Shown here one piece after another: positions 1 to 7,957 of a stretch of DNA of 15,191 nucleotides. Made by a program: the position numbers and the translations under genes. The notes under the pieces were generated by a model, which worked only from the letters and a program-made list of their open reading frames with translations, made no database searches and was not told the DNA's origin. The first letter of the stretch is position 1, and each line of letters begins with the position of its first letter. This stretch comes from 66-474 sp035277545. GTDB lineage: Bacteria; Pseudomonadota; Gammaproteobacteria; Xanthomonadales; Rhodanobacteraceae. The stretch is from assembly GCA_035277545.1 (NCBI GenBank), contig DATEKI010000108.1, positions 1 through 15,191 of the forward strand, written 5' to 3'.

Positions 1-157
1 TGTTCATGCGCCGCGCAGCATAGTAGAGCGTGGTCGCGTTTTCGTGATCAGGCGTTCAAACGCCACCCGCGTTCATGCAGCGCCACCACGACGACCGTCG
101 CCGAGGCGGCCAACGGCATGACGGCACGCCGCGCGCTGCGCGAGCAGCCGCAGCGGA
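1..157. other. Left-edge stretch, no supported gene
   Basis: No reading frame here looks like a real protein. A 23-codon minus-strand ORF can be read but it has no ribosome site and no recognisable content. A short inverted repeat, GGCGT-TCAA-ACGCC, lies at 51-64. On the minus strand TACTAT precedes an ATG whose first base is at 7, so the next leftward gene may start at the very edge, but only two codons are visible. I make no gene call. Confidence 0.4.
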
Positions 158-739
158 TTACGTGCGCTTCGCGGGACGCGACCTGGCCGGTTCGCCCTTG
201 TGGCCCAGTTCTGCCAGCATCGTGGAAAGATCCTCGGCGTGTTCCTCCTCCATCGCGAGGATGCCTTCCATCATCCGCCGCGTGGTGGGATCGTCGGTGC
301 CGAGATAGCGGATGATCTCGCTGTAGCTTTCGATCGCGATGCGCTCGGCGACCAGGTCCTCCTTGATCATGTCCACGAGGTCCGTGCCCTCGACGTACTC
401 GGAATGGCTGCGCGTCAACAGGCCTTCAGGGGACAGGTTGGGTGATCCATCGAGTTGGGTGATGCGCTGGGAAATCTGGTCGGCGTGGCCCTGTTCCTCG
501 TTGGCGTGCTGGAGGAACTCATCGGCGATCGCCTTGGCGTTGATGCCGGACGCCATGAAGTAGTGGTACTTGTAGCGCAGCACGCACACGATCTCGGTAG
601 CGAGCGCTTCGTTGAGCACCTTCAGCACCGTTTCGCGGTCGGCCTTGTAACCCTCGGTCACCGCGCCGCGGTGGATGTGCTCGCGCGCGCGCTTGCGGAG
701 GGTCTTGATGTCGGTGAGGAACGGTTGTTTCGCGGTCAT
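158..739 (-). CDS. Ferritin-like (bacterioferritin-type) diiron protein
   Basis: A 193-residue four-helix ferritin-like protein, probably cytosolic, of the type that binds or oxidises iron. Candidate diiron ligands are E49, the E82-x-x-H85 pair in EEQGH, an acidic helix with E127 and E132, and the E164-x-x-H167 pair in EEEHAED. This is the arrangement of bacterioferritins (E, ExxH, E, ExxH). The residue matching the bacterioferritin haem-ligand methionine (between E82 and H85) is Q83, so haem binding is not expected. The protein has an N-terminal extension of about 30 residues and a basic tail ending PARSRPAKRT. The ATG at 739 is chosen over an upstream in-frame ATG at 778 because AGGAG lies about seven bases before it. 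It stands alone, 178 bp downstream of the preceding minus-strand gene. Storage versus DNA-protection role cannot be decided. Confidence 0.85.
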   Translation of the reverse strand: MTAKQPFLTDIKTLRKRAREHIHRGAVTEGYKADRETVLKVLNEALATEIVCVLRYKYHYFMASGINAKAIADEFLQHANEEQGHADQISQRITQLDGSPNLSPEGLLTRSHSEYVEGTDLVDMIKEDLVAERIAIESYSEIIRYLGTDDPTTRRMMEGILAMEEEHAEDLSTMLAELGHKGEPARSRPAKRT

Positions 740-917
740 GGCTTCACTCCTTCGTTGCCGTCGCTTCTGGCACCCCACACTAGCACGCGCCGCGCGGACA
801 CGACCCCCATGCGACGCGTATGCCGGTCATTCAGCTGCCTGCCTGCGCGCCGTACCGTGCCGCGGCCTGCTCTGCCTGCGAGGCCGCCGCCGCGATCCCC
901 GCCAACTGCGGCAGGAT

Positions 918-2690
918 CTAGGATTCGCGCGCGCGCCATTTGCCGGAACGCGGCGCCGACACCGTGTAGCGGGCCTTGGGCAACGTTGTGCCCAGCGGGC
1001 GATCCCAACGCAGGTCAAGTCTTGCACAAAGCTTGCGGATTTCCGCATCCGGATCGGCAATGAAACGGTCGTAGCTCACGGCGGTACATCGCCCCGACGG
1101 CAGATGCTCGAGGTCACCCAGGAGCATGCGCGTGGTGACGCTCCACTGCGCCGCCACGATTTCAGGCAGCGGTTTGCCAACCAGATCACGCCAGCCCGGG
1201 ATCAGCAGCAGGGACCACTGCAAGCCGGTCCAGCCGGGCAGGTTCGGATAGGTGCGGAAGCGGCCCGACTCCCATGCCTCCAGCATGCTCGCCAGCACTT
1301 CGCGCGGATCGCGATACAGGTACACGAAGCGCGCATCGGGGAATACCCGTGCAAGGAACGGCACGCGCAAGGCGTTCTTCGGGGTTTTTTCCAGCAGCCG
1401 GATGGGGCCTGGCGGGCGCTGTCCCTCGCGGTCGAACACCGCCGCGTGGAAACGTCCACGCAACTCATCCGCGATGGCAGGCGTGGCGTCGCCCGCATCG
1501 AGCCGATTGGATGGATAGCCGCGTGCGATGGTTCCAAGCGATCCCGACGCCAGGTCGACTTCAAGCATGAGGTGGCTTTCGCCGCCGATGGTGCAGGCGT
1601 CGGGGCTCTGTGAAAGCGCCTCGAACAACATCGTCGACCCCGAACGCGGCGGCGACACGATGAACACCGGGCGATCAAAATCAGCGCGTGCGGCCGTCCT
1701 GTGCCCAGCCGGACGCGTTGCGGATGCTGCCGGCTTCGCTGCCACGGGGACATCCCCGCGCAACGCGAACTTGCCGATCATCGCGCGCCAGGCCAACAAG
1801 AACTCCGTGCCGTTCTGCAGTTGCAACGAAGCGGCATGGGACTGGACCCAACCGTCGAAACGATCCAGCAGCTCCCGATAGTGCGCGCGTCCCTCGGGCG
1901 CCTCGCCAAAGCGCGCCCACAACGTGCGCCAGCTCGCGGCAAACTGCATGCCAGCCTGCTCGACCATCGCGGTTTGTGGGTCGGGGCGGATATGTGCGAT
2001 CAGGAACTCCAGGTGCTCGCGCAGTTCCCACGGCGTCATCACCTCCGGCACGTTGGTCTGCTCGACCATCAGCCGGGACCGCGCATCGGAATCGTCACCC
2101 GTGAACGGGATGGTATACCAGCCCTCGGCACCCGGCTGGCCGGGAGCCCGCCCGTGCGCGGCGAATTGCCAAAACCTGTCGCCACCGACGGTGTCCGCCA
2201 CCAAATGAACGCGTTCGCGATCGGGCACGTTCAGCACCCGGTGCAGCCGCCAGGTGTCGAAAATCCAGCACTCGCCGGCACCCATGTGCACTTCGGCCTC
2301 GCCGCACAGGAAGCGCACCCCGGGCTGGGTCCGGATCGGCACATGCACGCGCATGTGTTCGCGCCAGTAGTAGTTGATGTCGACGTGCGGAGTGACCTCG
2401 GCGCCACCCGAGAGCTTCATCAGCCGGGTACGGCCCCACACCGCACCGATCCACTCCAGCACCTGCATCAGGTACGGACAACGTCCCAGCCACGCCGTCG
2501 GTCGCATCGGCCCGGCGACTTCGTCGTTGTCGGGATCACCATCAACCGCAATCAACGGCAAGGAGAAATTGCCGGGGTACTTGTTCGGATGTTCGCGCCA
2601 TGGATCCGGACCCAATGCATCCATTTCGGCGGCCAACCTGGTGGCGTCGAACTGCAGCGGCAACTGGATGAACGGGACTTGCAGTTTCAT
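918..2690 (-). CDS. Asp/Asn beta-hydroxylase-like and sulfotransferase fusion protein
   Basis: A 590-residue protein with two enzyme domains. Residues about 1-195 resemble the aspartyl/asparaginyl beta-hydroxylase family (Fe(II)/2-oxoglutarate oxygenases): H102 and D104 in PHVDINYYWREH and H150 in WRLHRVLN fit the HxD...H iron triad, and R160 in DRERVHLVAD may bind 2-oxoglutarate. Residues about 215-310 are mostly helical and unassigned, followed by an Ala/Pro-rich linker (312-338). Residues about 340-590 are a sulfotransferase: SPPRSGST (346-353) is the 5'-phosphosulfate loop, LEKTPKN (433-439) a conserved family segment, and YLYRDPREVLASM (457-469) the 3'-phosphate motif for PAPS. The reading frame is intact through both domains. 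No signal peptide is seen. The start lies 32 bp after the thiC stop with no terminator seen, so co-transcription with thiC is likely, although its ribosome site is weak. The substrates are unknown. Confidence 0.85.
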   Translation of the reverse strand: MKLQVPFIQLPLQFDATRLAAEMDALGPDPWREHPNKYPGNFSLPLIAVDGDPDNDEVAGPMRPTAWLGRCPYLMQVLEWIGAVWGRTRLMKLSGGAEVTPHVDINYYWREHMRVHVPIRTQPGVRFLCGEAEVHMGAGECWIFDTWRLHRVLNVPDRERVHLVADTVGGDRFWQFAAHGRAPGQPGAEGWYTIPFTGDDSDARSRLMVEQTNVPEVMTPWELREHLEFLIAHIRPDPQTAMVEQAGMQFAASWRTLWARFGEAPEGRAHYRELLDRFDGWVQSHAASLQLQNGTEFLLAWRAMIGKFALRGDVPVAAKPAASATRPAGHRTAARADFDRPVFIVSPPRSGSTMLFEALSQSPDACTIGGESHLMLEVDLASGSLGTIARGYPSNRLDAGDATPAIADELRGRFHAAVFDREGQRPPGPIRLLEKTPKNALRVPFLARVFPDARFVYLYRDPREVLASMLEAWESGRFRTYPNLPGWTGLQWSLLLIPGWRDLVGKPLPEIVAAQWSVTTRMLLGDLEHLPSGRCTAVSYDRFIADPDAEIRKLCARLDLRWDRPLGTTLPKARYTVSAPRSGKWRARES

Positions 2691-2722
2691 GCGGCGAGGT
2701 TAGCCGGGCCCGTCGTCGAATG

Positions 2723-4600
<1,878 letters not shown>

Positions 4601-4606
4601 CGGCGT

Positions 4607-4685
4607 CGATCCGCTGCATGAAAGAGCCGCGCGGTTGCGCGGAACGTGAGCGGTGGCGCCAGGCGCACGAACGGGCGTCGGATCG
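4607..4685 (-). promoter_or_regulatory. Candidate riboswitch expression platform
   Basis: Two elements lie between the aptamer and the thiC start. CGAUCCG (RNA, 4685-4679), just after P1, is perfectly complementary over seven bases to CGGAUCG (4613-4607), which covers the weak GGAU ribosome site. Between them, CCGCGC-AACC-GCGCGG (4642-4627) is a 6 bp GC hairpin followed by CUCUUUC, which is too poor in U for a strong terminator. This suggests translational control by hiding the ribosome site, but the pairing is an inference. Confidence 0.4.
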
Positions 4686-4690
4686 TGCGG

Positions 4691-4779
4691 CGAAGCTCCC
4701 TACACCGGTGCGAACCGGATCAGGTTCCAAGGGTATGTCTCAGCCGGTGCGATCCTTCGCCTGCGGCACCCCCGCTTCA
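4691..4779 (-). promoter_or_regulatory. TPP riboswitch (THI element) of thiC
   Basis: Read on the minus strand, the leader contains the THI-box landmarks in order: GGGGUGCC, then GGCUGAGA, CAUACCC, CCUGAUCCGGUU, and a closing GUAGGGA. P1 can form between UGAAGC (4779-4774) and GCUUCG (4696-4691), six pairs including one G-U. The variable arm is GUUCGCACCGGU near 4702-4715. The aptamer ends about 90 nt before the thiC start codon. The sequence matches the classic proteobacterial aptamer closely; the confidence reflects the conserved core, not a covariance-model score. Confidence 0.97.
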
Positions 4780-4794
4780 ATTTGCCATTGAAGC
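4774..4794 (-). repeat. Perfect hairpin abutting the riboswitch, overlapping P1
   Basis: The RNA reads GCUUCAAU-GGCAA-AUUGAAGC: an 8 bp perfect stem with a 5-nt loop, directly 5' of the aptamer core. No U-tract follows, so it is not an obvious tetR terminator. Its 3' arm contains the UGAAGC that forms the 5' strand of riboswitch P1, so the two helices cannot form together. Confidence 0.7.
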
Positions 4795-4825
4795 ATGTTC
4801 GGCGCGCGAACGCGAATGCACCCGG

Positions 4826-5461
4826 TCAACGCGGCGCGTAAGCCCTGAGGAACATGTCCACCGTTGCTTCGAGGTGCGCGTCGGTCTCTTCGGCCGTCGG
4901 CTGGCCGCAGCCGAACAGCATACGCGCATGCTGTTCGCCCTTCAGCAGCGCGAAGAACTGGCTGGCCGCGCGACGGGTGTCGGTGATGTCCAGATGACGC
5001 GCGGCGACTTCCTTCTGCAGCATCTCTGCCAGCCCGGCCTGCACCTGCATGGGGCCGGCTTCCCAGAAAAGCTTGGCCAGCTTCGGCGACTGCTGCGAAC
5101 TGGCGACCAGTGTGCGGTGCAGGCCCAGAGCACTGTCGCTCATCATCATCGCGAAGAATGCACGCGCGACGCCGAGCAACTGGCTGCGCACCGGCGCTTT
5201 CACATCCACCTCGAACAGCGTCCGCGGGAGCAGGCCATCGCACTTGCAGCGCACCGTTTCGATGAACAGCGCTTCCTTGCCGCCGAAGTGGCTGTACACG
5301 GTGAGCTTGGATACGCCGGCTTCGGCCGCGACCGCATCCATGCTGGTGCCTTCGAAGCCGTGCTCGGGGAACAAGCGCTTGGCCGCTTCCAGGATCGCCG
5401 CGCGCTTTTCCAGATCTTTCGGTCGCCCGGGACCACAACACCGTTCGGACGCGACGTTCAT
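4826..5461 (-). CDS. TetR/AcrR-family transcriptional regulator
   Basis: A 211-residue DNA-binding repressor-type protein. The N-terminal TetR helix-turn-helix spans about residues 18-67: ILEAAKRLF is helix 1, then TSMDAVAAEAGVSKLTVYSHF (39-59) forms the turn and recognition helix, followed by GGKEALF. Residues about 85-211 form the helical ligand-binding and dimerisation domain, with the C-terminal segment FFALLKGEQHARMLFG typical of AcrR-like members. The start at 5461 is chosen because AGGA lies about eight bases upstream; a 65-residue in-frame extension to 5656 would contain the TATAAT box and is rejected. It is divergent from the pcm-like gene and tolC, and lies upstream of the thiC riboswitch in the same direction. 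It may regulate itself and the pcm-tolC genes. The ligand is unknown. Confidence 0.92.
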   Translation of the reverse strand: MNVASERCCGPGRPKDLEKRAAILEAAKRLFPEHGFEGTSMDAVAAEAGVSKLTVYSHFGGKEALFIETVRCKCDGLLPRTLFEVDVKAPVRSQLLGVARAFFAMMMSDSALGLHRTLVASSQQSPKLAKLFWEAGPMQVQAGLAEMLQKEVAARHLDITDTRRAASQFFALLKGEQHARMLFGCGQPTAEETDAHLEATVDMFLRAYAPR

Positions 5462-5471
5462 GCCTGATTCC

Positions 5472-5497
5472 TGCCAGATTCCAGTGACTTGCCAGAT
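5472..5497. repeat. Direct repeat TGCCAGAT x2 in tetR leader
   Basis: TGCCAGAT occurs at 5472-5479 and 5490-5497, 18 bp apart start to start. Both copies lie between the tetR -10 box and its start codon. The position suits an autoregulatory operator, but TetR proteins usually bind inverted repeats, so this is only a candidate site. Confidence 0.35.
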
Positions 5498-5503
5498 ATC
5501 GTT

Positions 5504-5532
5504 ATTATACGCGCGAGTACACATTTTCTGCA
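5504..5532 (-). promoter_or_regulatory. tetR promoter with perfect -10 box
   Basis: On the minus strand TATAAT (5509-5504) is a perfect sigma-70 -10 box in an AT-rich patch. Seventeen bases upstream TGCAGA (5532-5527) is a weak -35. The predicted leader to the tetR ATG is about 35-40 nt. A weak -35 with a perfect -10 fits a repressed promoter or one needing an activator. Confidence 0.6.
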
Positions 5533-5554
5533 GCCGCGGCGTCTCACGGGCTCC

Positions 5555-5587
5555 GTCCGCGGTGTCCGCCCGGTTGTCCGCGGACAC
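5555..5587. repeat. Cluster of GTCCGC boxes with inverted repeat
   Basis: GTCCGC occurs three times on the plus strand (5555, 5564, 5576), twice as GTCCGCGG. The outer sequences GTGTCCGC (5562-5569) and GCGGACAC (5580-5587) form a perfect 8 bp inverted repeat with a 10 bp spacer, and GTCCGCGGAC (5576-5585) is itself a palindrome. The cluster lies upstream of the tetR -35 and between the divergent genes, where an operator would be expected. Confidence 0.4.
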
Positions 5588-5650
5588 GACCGCTACGTGC
5601 GAAGATAATCTACATACTTGTTCGGAAACGGATTTTTTGGAAGCAATCGC

Positions 5651-5666
5651 TGGCACGGATCATGCC
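5651..5666 (+). promoter_or_regulatory. Candidate sigma-54 (-24/-12) promoter for pcm-tolC
   Basis: TGGCACG-GATC-ATGCC matches the sigma-54 consensus TGGCACG-N4-TTGCW, with the invariant GG and GC separated by the correct 10 bp. The -24 half is perfect; the -12 half keeps TGC but has two mismatches. Transcription would begin near 5677, giving a leader of about 140 nt that opens with the hairpin ACGGCGG-ATGA-CCGCCGT (5680-5697). A sigma-70 -10-like TAGAAT (5667-5672) overlaps the edge but has no good -35. Confidence 0.35.
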
Positions 5667-5819
5667 TAGAATCCCCCGCACGGCGGATGACCGCCGTCAT
5701 GTCAGCGCGGTGACTTCCGGCACTTCGTCGGCGGCACCGCCACCCGCAGTCTGTGTGCCGTTGCCCGCGACGGCATGCGCGCCTAAGCTTTCCGGTTTTT
5801 CGTACCCGATGGAATCGGC

Positions 5820-6485
5820 ATGAACATGAACCCCGAACTCGCGGTCGCGCGTCGCAACATGGTCGAAAACCAGGTACGCCCGTGGGAAGTGCTGGACGCC
5901 CGCGTACTCGGCGTACTCGGCAGCCTGCCGCGCGAAGCTTTCGTGCCCAAGGCCTACGAGGCGCTGGCCTATGCCGACGTCACGTTGCCGATCGGCCACG
6001 ACGAAGTGATGCTGAAGCCCGTGGTGGAGGGCCGCATCCTGCAGGCCCTGCTCCCGGTTGCGGGCGAACATGTCCTGGAAATCGGCACCGGCACCGGCTA
6101 CTTCGCGGCCTGTCTTGCGCGGCTGTGCGCGCGCGTCACCAGCATCGACCATCGCGCCGACTTCATCGACGCGGCACGCACGAAGCTGCAGGCGCAGGCG
6201 ATCGCCAATGTCGATTGCGTGCACGCGGATGCGTTGTCCGGCGACGCGCCGCTGGAAAAATTCGATGCGATAGCCGTCACCGGCGCGATCGCGTCGTTGC
6301 CCGCCCTTTTCGGCCAGTGGCTGAAACCCGCGGGCAGGCTGTTCGTCATACGCGGCGTCGAACCCGCGATGCAGGCGGTACTTTTGCAACGCGCGCCCGA
6401 CGGCGGCTGGATCGAAGACCGCCTGTTCGAAACCGATGCGCCTTATCTCGCGGGTGCCGCACCGGCCCGTGTCTTCAGTTTGTGA
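5820..6485 (+). CDS. Protein-L-isoaspartate O-methyltransferase-family protein
   Basis: A 221-residue SAM-dependent methyltransferase of the Pcm (PIMT) family. Motif I is VLEIGTGTGY (85-94), with SID at 108-110 as the acidic end of strand 2 that contacts the SAM ribose. The family landmarks NQVRPWEV (17-24), FVPKAYEALAYAD (41-53) and LPIGH (56-60) are present. The loop that in classical Pcm reads GQTISQP is here HDEVMLKP (60-67), so the usual Thr/Ser residues of the isoaspartate site are missing and true repair activity is doubtful. Ribosome site TGGAA lies about eight bases before the ATG; a second in-frame ATG is two codons later. tolC follows after 35 bp, so the two are probably one operon. 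Pcm-like genes just upstream of tolC are, to my recollection, usual in xanthomonads. Confidence 0.88.
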   Translation: MNMNPELAVARRNMVENQVRPWEVLDARVLGVLGSLPREAFVPKAYEALAYADVTLPIGHDEVMLKPVVEGRILQALLPVAGEHVLEIGTGTGYFAACLARLCARVTSIDHRADFIDAARTKLQAQAIANVDCVHADALSGDAPLEKFDAIAVTGAIASLPALFGQWLKPAGRLFVIRGVEPAMQAVLLQRAPDGGWIEDRLFETDAPYLAGAAPARVFSL

Positions 6486-6520
6486 AACCGGGACACGCGC
6501 CCCGGCAAGGACTTTCCGGC

Positions 6521-7957
6521 ATGACCTCCAGCAACACGCCCCGCCGTTCCCTCGCGATCCGCACCTGCGCGCTGGCTATCGCGGCCACGCTCGGCTGCGC
6601 CCACGCGGCCACGGCGCATGCCGAAAACCTGATCGACGCGTACCGCCAGGCACTGCAGTCCGACCCGGTACTCAAGCAAGCCGAGGCGCAGCAACGCATC
6701 GGGCAGGCCGGCGCCGCGATCGCGCGCGCGCCACTTTTGCCGCAACTCAACGGCAACGTTTCGCTCAATGACAGCCACGGCACCAGCCAGAGCAGCGTAT
6801 TGGCGGACACGCCAACCGGACCCCAGTTCTTCACCGGGCGCAATTCGAGTGGCGGCCTGCGCTCGCGCACCGAGTCGCTCAGCCTCAACCAGACGCTGTT
6901 CGACCTGGGCCAATTCGAACTGTGGCGCGCGGGCAAGGCCAGCGCACGATCCACCGAAGCGCAATACGTCGCCGCGCAGCAGAACCTGATCCTGCGGGTG
7001 GCGCAGGCGTATTTCACCGTGCTCACCGACGAAGACCAGCTGAAGTTCGCGCAGGCGAACGAGGCATCCTTGAAGAAGCAACTGGACCAGGCACAGGCGA
7101 AATACGACGTCGGCTTTGCCGCGATCACCGACGTCGCGGATGCCAAGGCGCAGCACGACGCGGCCGTCGCGCAGGTGATCACCGCCAAGAACACCTTGTT
7201 CAACGATCGCGAGGCGTTGGCGCAAATCACCGGCCAGCCCCCCGGCGCGCTCGACACACTGACGGACAACCTGCCGCTGAACCCGCCGCAGCCCGACAAC
7301 ATGGAAGAGTGGGTCAAGACCGCACTGGCCAGCAATCCATCCTTGCAGTCGCAACGCGACCTGGCCGAATCCGCGGGGCACGACGTGACCGCCGCGCACG
7401 CGGCGCACCTGCCGACGCTCGGTGCATCCGTCAGCTATTCGCGCAACCCGGCGTGGGGTCCCGGCAACCTCGGCAATGTCGGCGGCGGCCTGCCGGCTGG
7501 CGCGACTCCGTTGCGCAACGACACCCGTCGCAACGACACCACGGTGGGCCTGGTGCTGACCGTCCCGCTGTTCCAGGGCGGCGGCATCATCGCACGCGAG
7601 AAGCAGGCGATCGCGCAGCGCGACCAGGCCAACGATGTGCTGGAACAGGATCGCCGCAGCGTGGTCAGCAACACCCGCAACGCCTTCAACGCGATCGAGG
7701 CCGGCATCAGCTCGGTGGAAGCGCAGAAGGCGGCCGTCGAGTCCGCCAAGACCGCGCTGGATGCCACCCAGGCCGGCTACCAGATCGGTACCCGCACCAT
7801 CGTGGATTTGCTGATCGCCCAGCAGAACTATTTCCAGGCACAGAGCGGCTACTCGCAGGCGCGCCACGCATTCGTGATCAACCAGCTCAACCTGAAATAT
7901 GCCGCCGGCACGTTGTCGGTCAAGGACCTGGAAGCAGTCAATACCTTGCTGCAGTGA
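6521..7957 (+). CDS. tolC: TolC-family outer-membrane efflux channel
   Basis: A 478-residue outer-membrane factor that forms the trimeric exit duct for tripartite efflux pumps and type I secretion. A Sec signal peptide is visible: a basic N-terminus, a hydrophobic stretch ALAIAATLG, and likely cleavage after AHA at residue 34. The mature protein opens NLIDAYRQALQSDPVLKQA, typical of TolC, and shows the two internally repeated OEP halves; the second contains VPLFQGG and GYQIGTRTIVDLLIAQQNYFQAQ. Length matches E. coli TolC. The frame is open back to 5753 inside the pcm-like gene, but the signal peptide and AAGGA nine bases before 6521 fix the start. The 3' end overlaps the convergent waaA by 20 bp. 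No partner pump is in the window, so it may serve several systems. Confidence 0.95.
   Translation: MTSSNTPRRSLAIRTCALAIAATLGCAHAATAHAENLIDAYRQALQSDPVLKQAEAQQRIGQAGAAIARAPLLPQLNGNVSLNDSHGTSQSSVLADTPTGPQFFTGRNSSGGLRSRTESLSLNQTLFDLGQFELWRAGKASARSTEAQYVAAQQNLILRVAQAYFTVLTDEDQLKFAQANEASLKKQLDQAQAKYDVGFAAITDVADAKAQHDAAVAQVITAKNTLFNDREALAQITGQPPGALDTLTDNLPLNPPQPDNMEEWVKTALASNPSLQSQRDLAESAGHDVTAAHAAHLPTLGASVSYSRNPAWGPGNLGNVGGGLPAGATPLRNDTRRNDTTVGLVLTVPLFQGGGIIAREKQAIAQRDQANDVLEQDRRSVVSNTRNAFNAIEAGISSVEAQKAAVESAKTALDATQAGYQIGTRTIVDLLIAQQNYFQAQSGYSQARHAFVINQLNLKYAAGTLSVKDLEAVNTLLQ

Larger units (their letters stand above)
5462..5819. other. Divergent tetR / pcm intergenic regulatory region
   Basis: This is the longest gene-free stretch (358 bp). 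From left to right it holds the tetR leader with a direct repeat, the tetR promoter, the GTCCGC palindrome cluster, an AT-rich patch (about 5605-5640, unusual against the GC-rich background), the sigma-54-like site, and three leader hairpins towards the pcm gene: ACGGCGG/CCGCCGT (5680-5697), GGCGG/CCGCC (5730-5741) and TGCCGT/ACGGCA (5756-5775). No convincing small protein is encoded. Confidence 0.6.

Noticed and set aside
862..887. Hairpin GCGGCCT/AGGCCGC as terminator of the hydroxylase-sulfotransferase gene
   Set aside because: Seven-pair stem but a 12-nt loop and no T-run on either strand; such repeats are expected by chance in GC-rich DNA.
5462..5656. In-frame N-terminal extension of TetR by 65 residues
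   Set aside because: It would translate through the TATAAT box and the direct repeats; the 5461 start has a good ribosome site and normal family length.
5753..6520. In-frame upstream extension of tolC
   Set aside because: It overlaps the pcm-like gene in another frame and would bury the signal peptide; AAGGA precedes the ATG at 6521.
6443..7867. Long minus-strand ORF opposite tolC
   Set aside because: Antisense shadow of a well-supported TolC with signal peptide; no motif or ribosome site.
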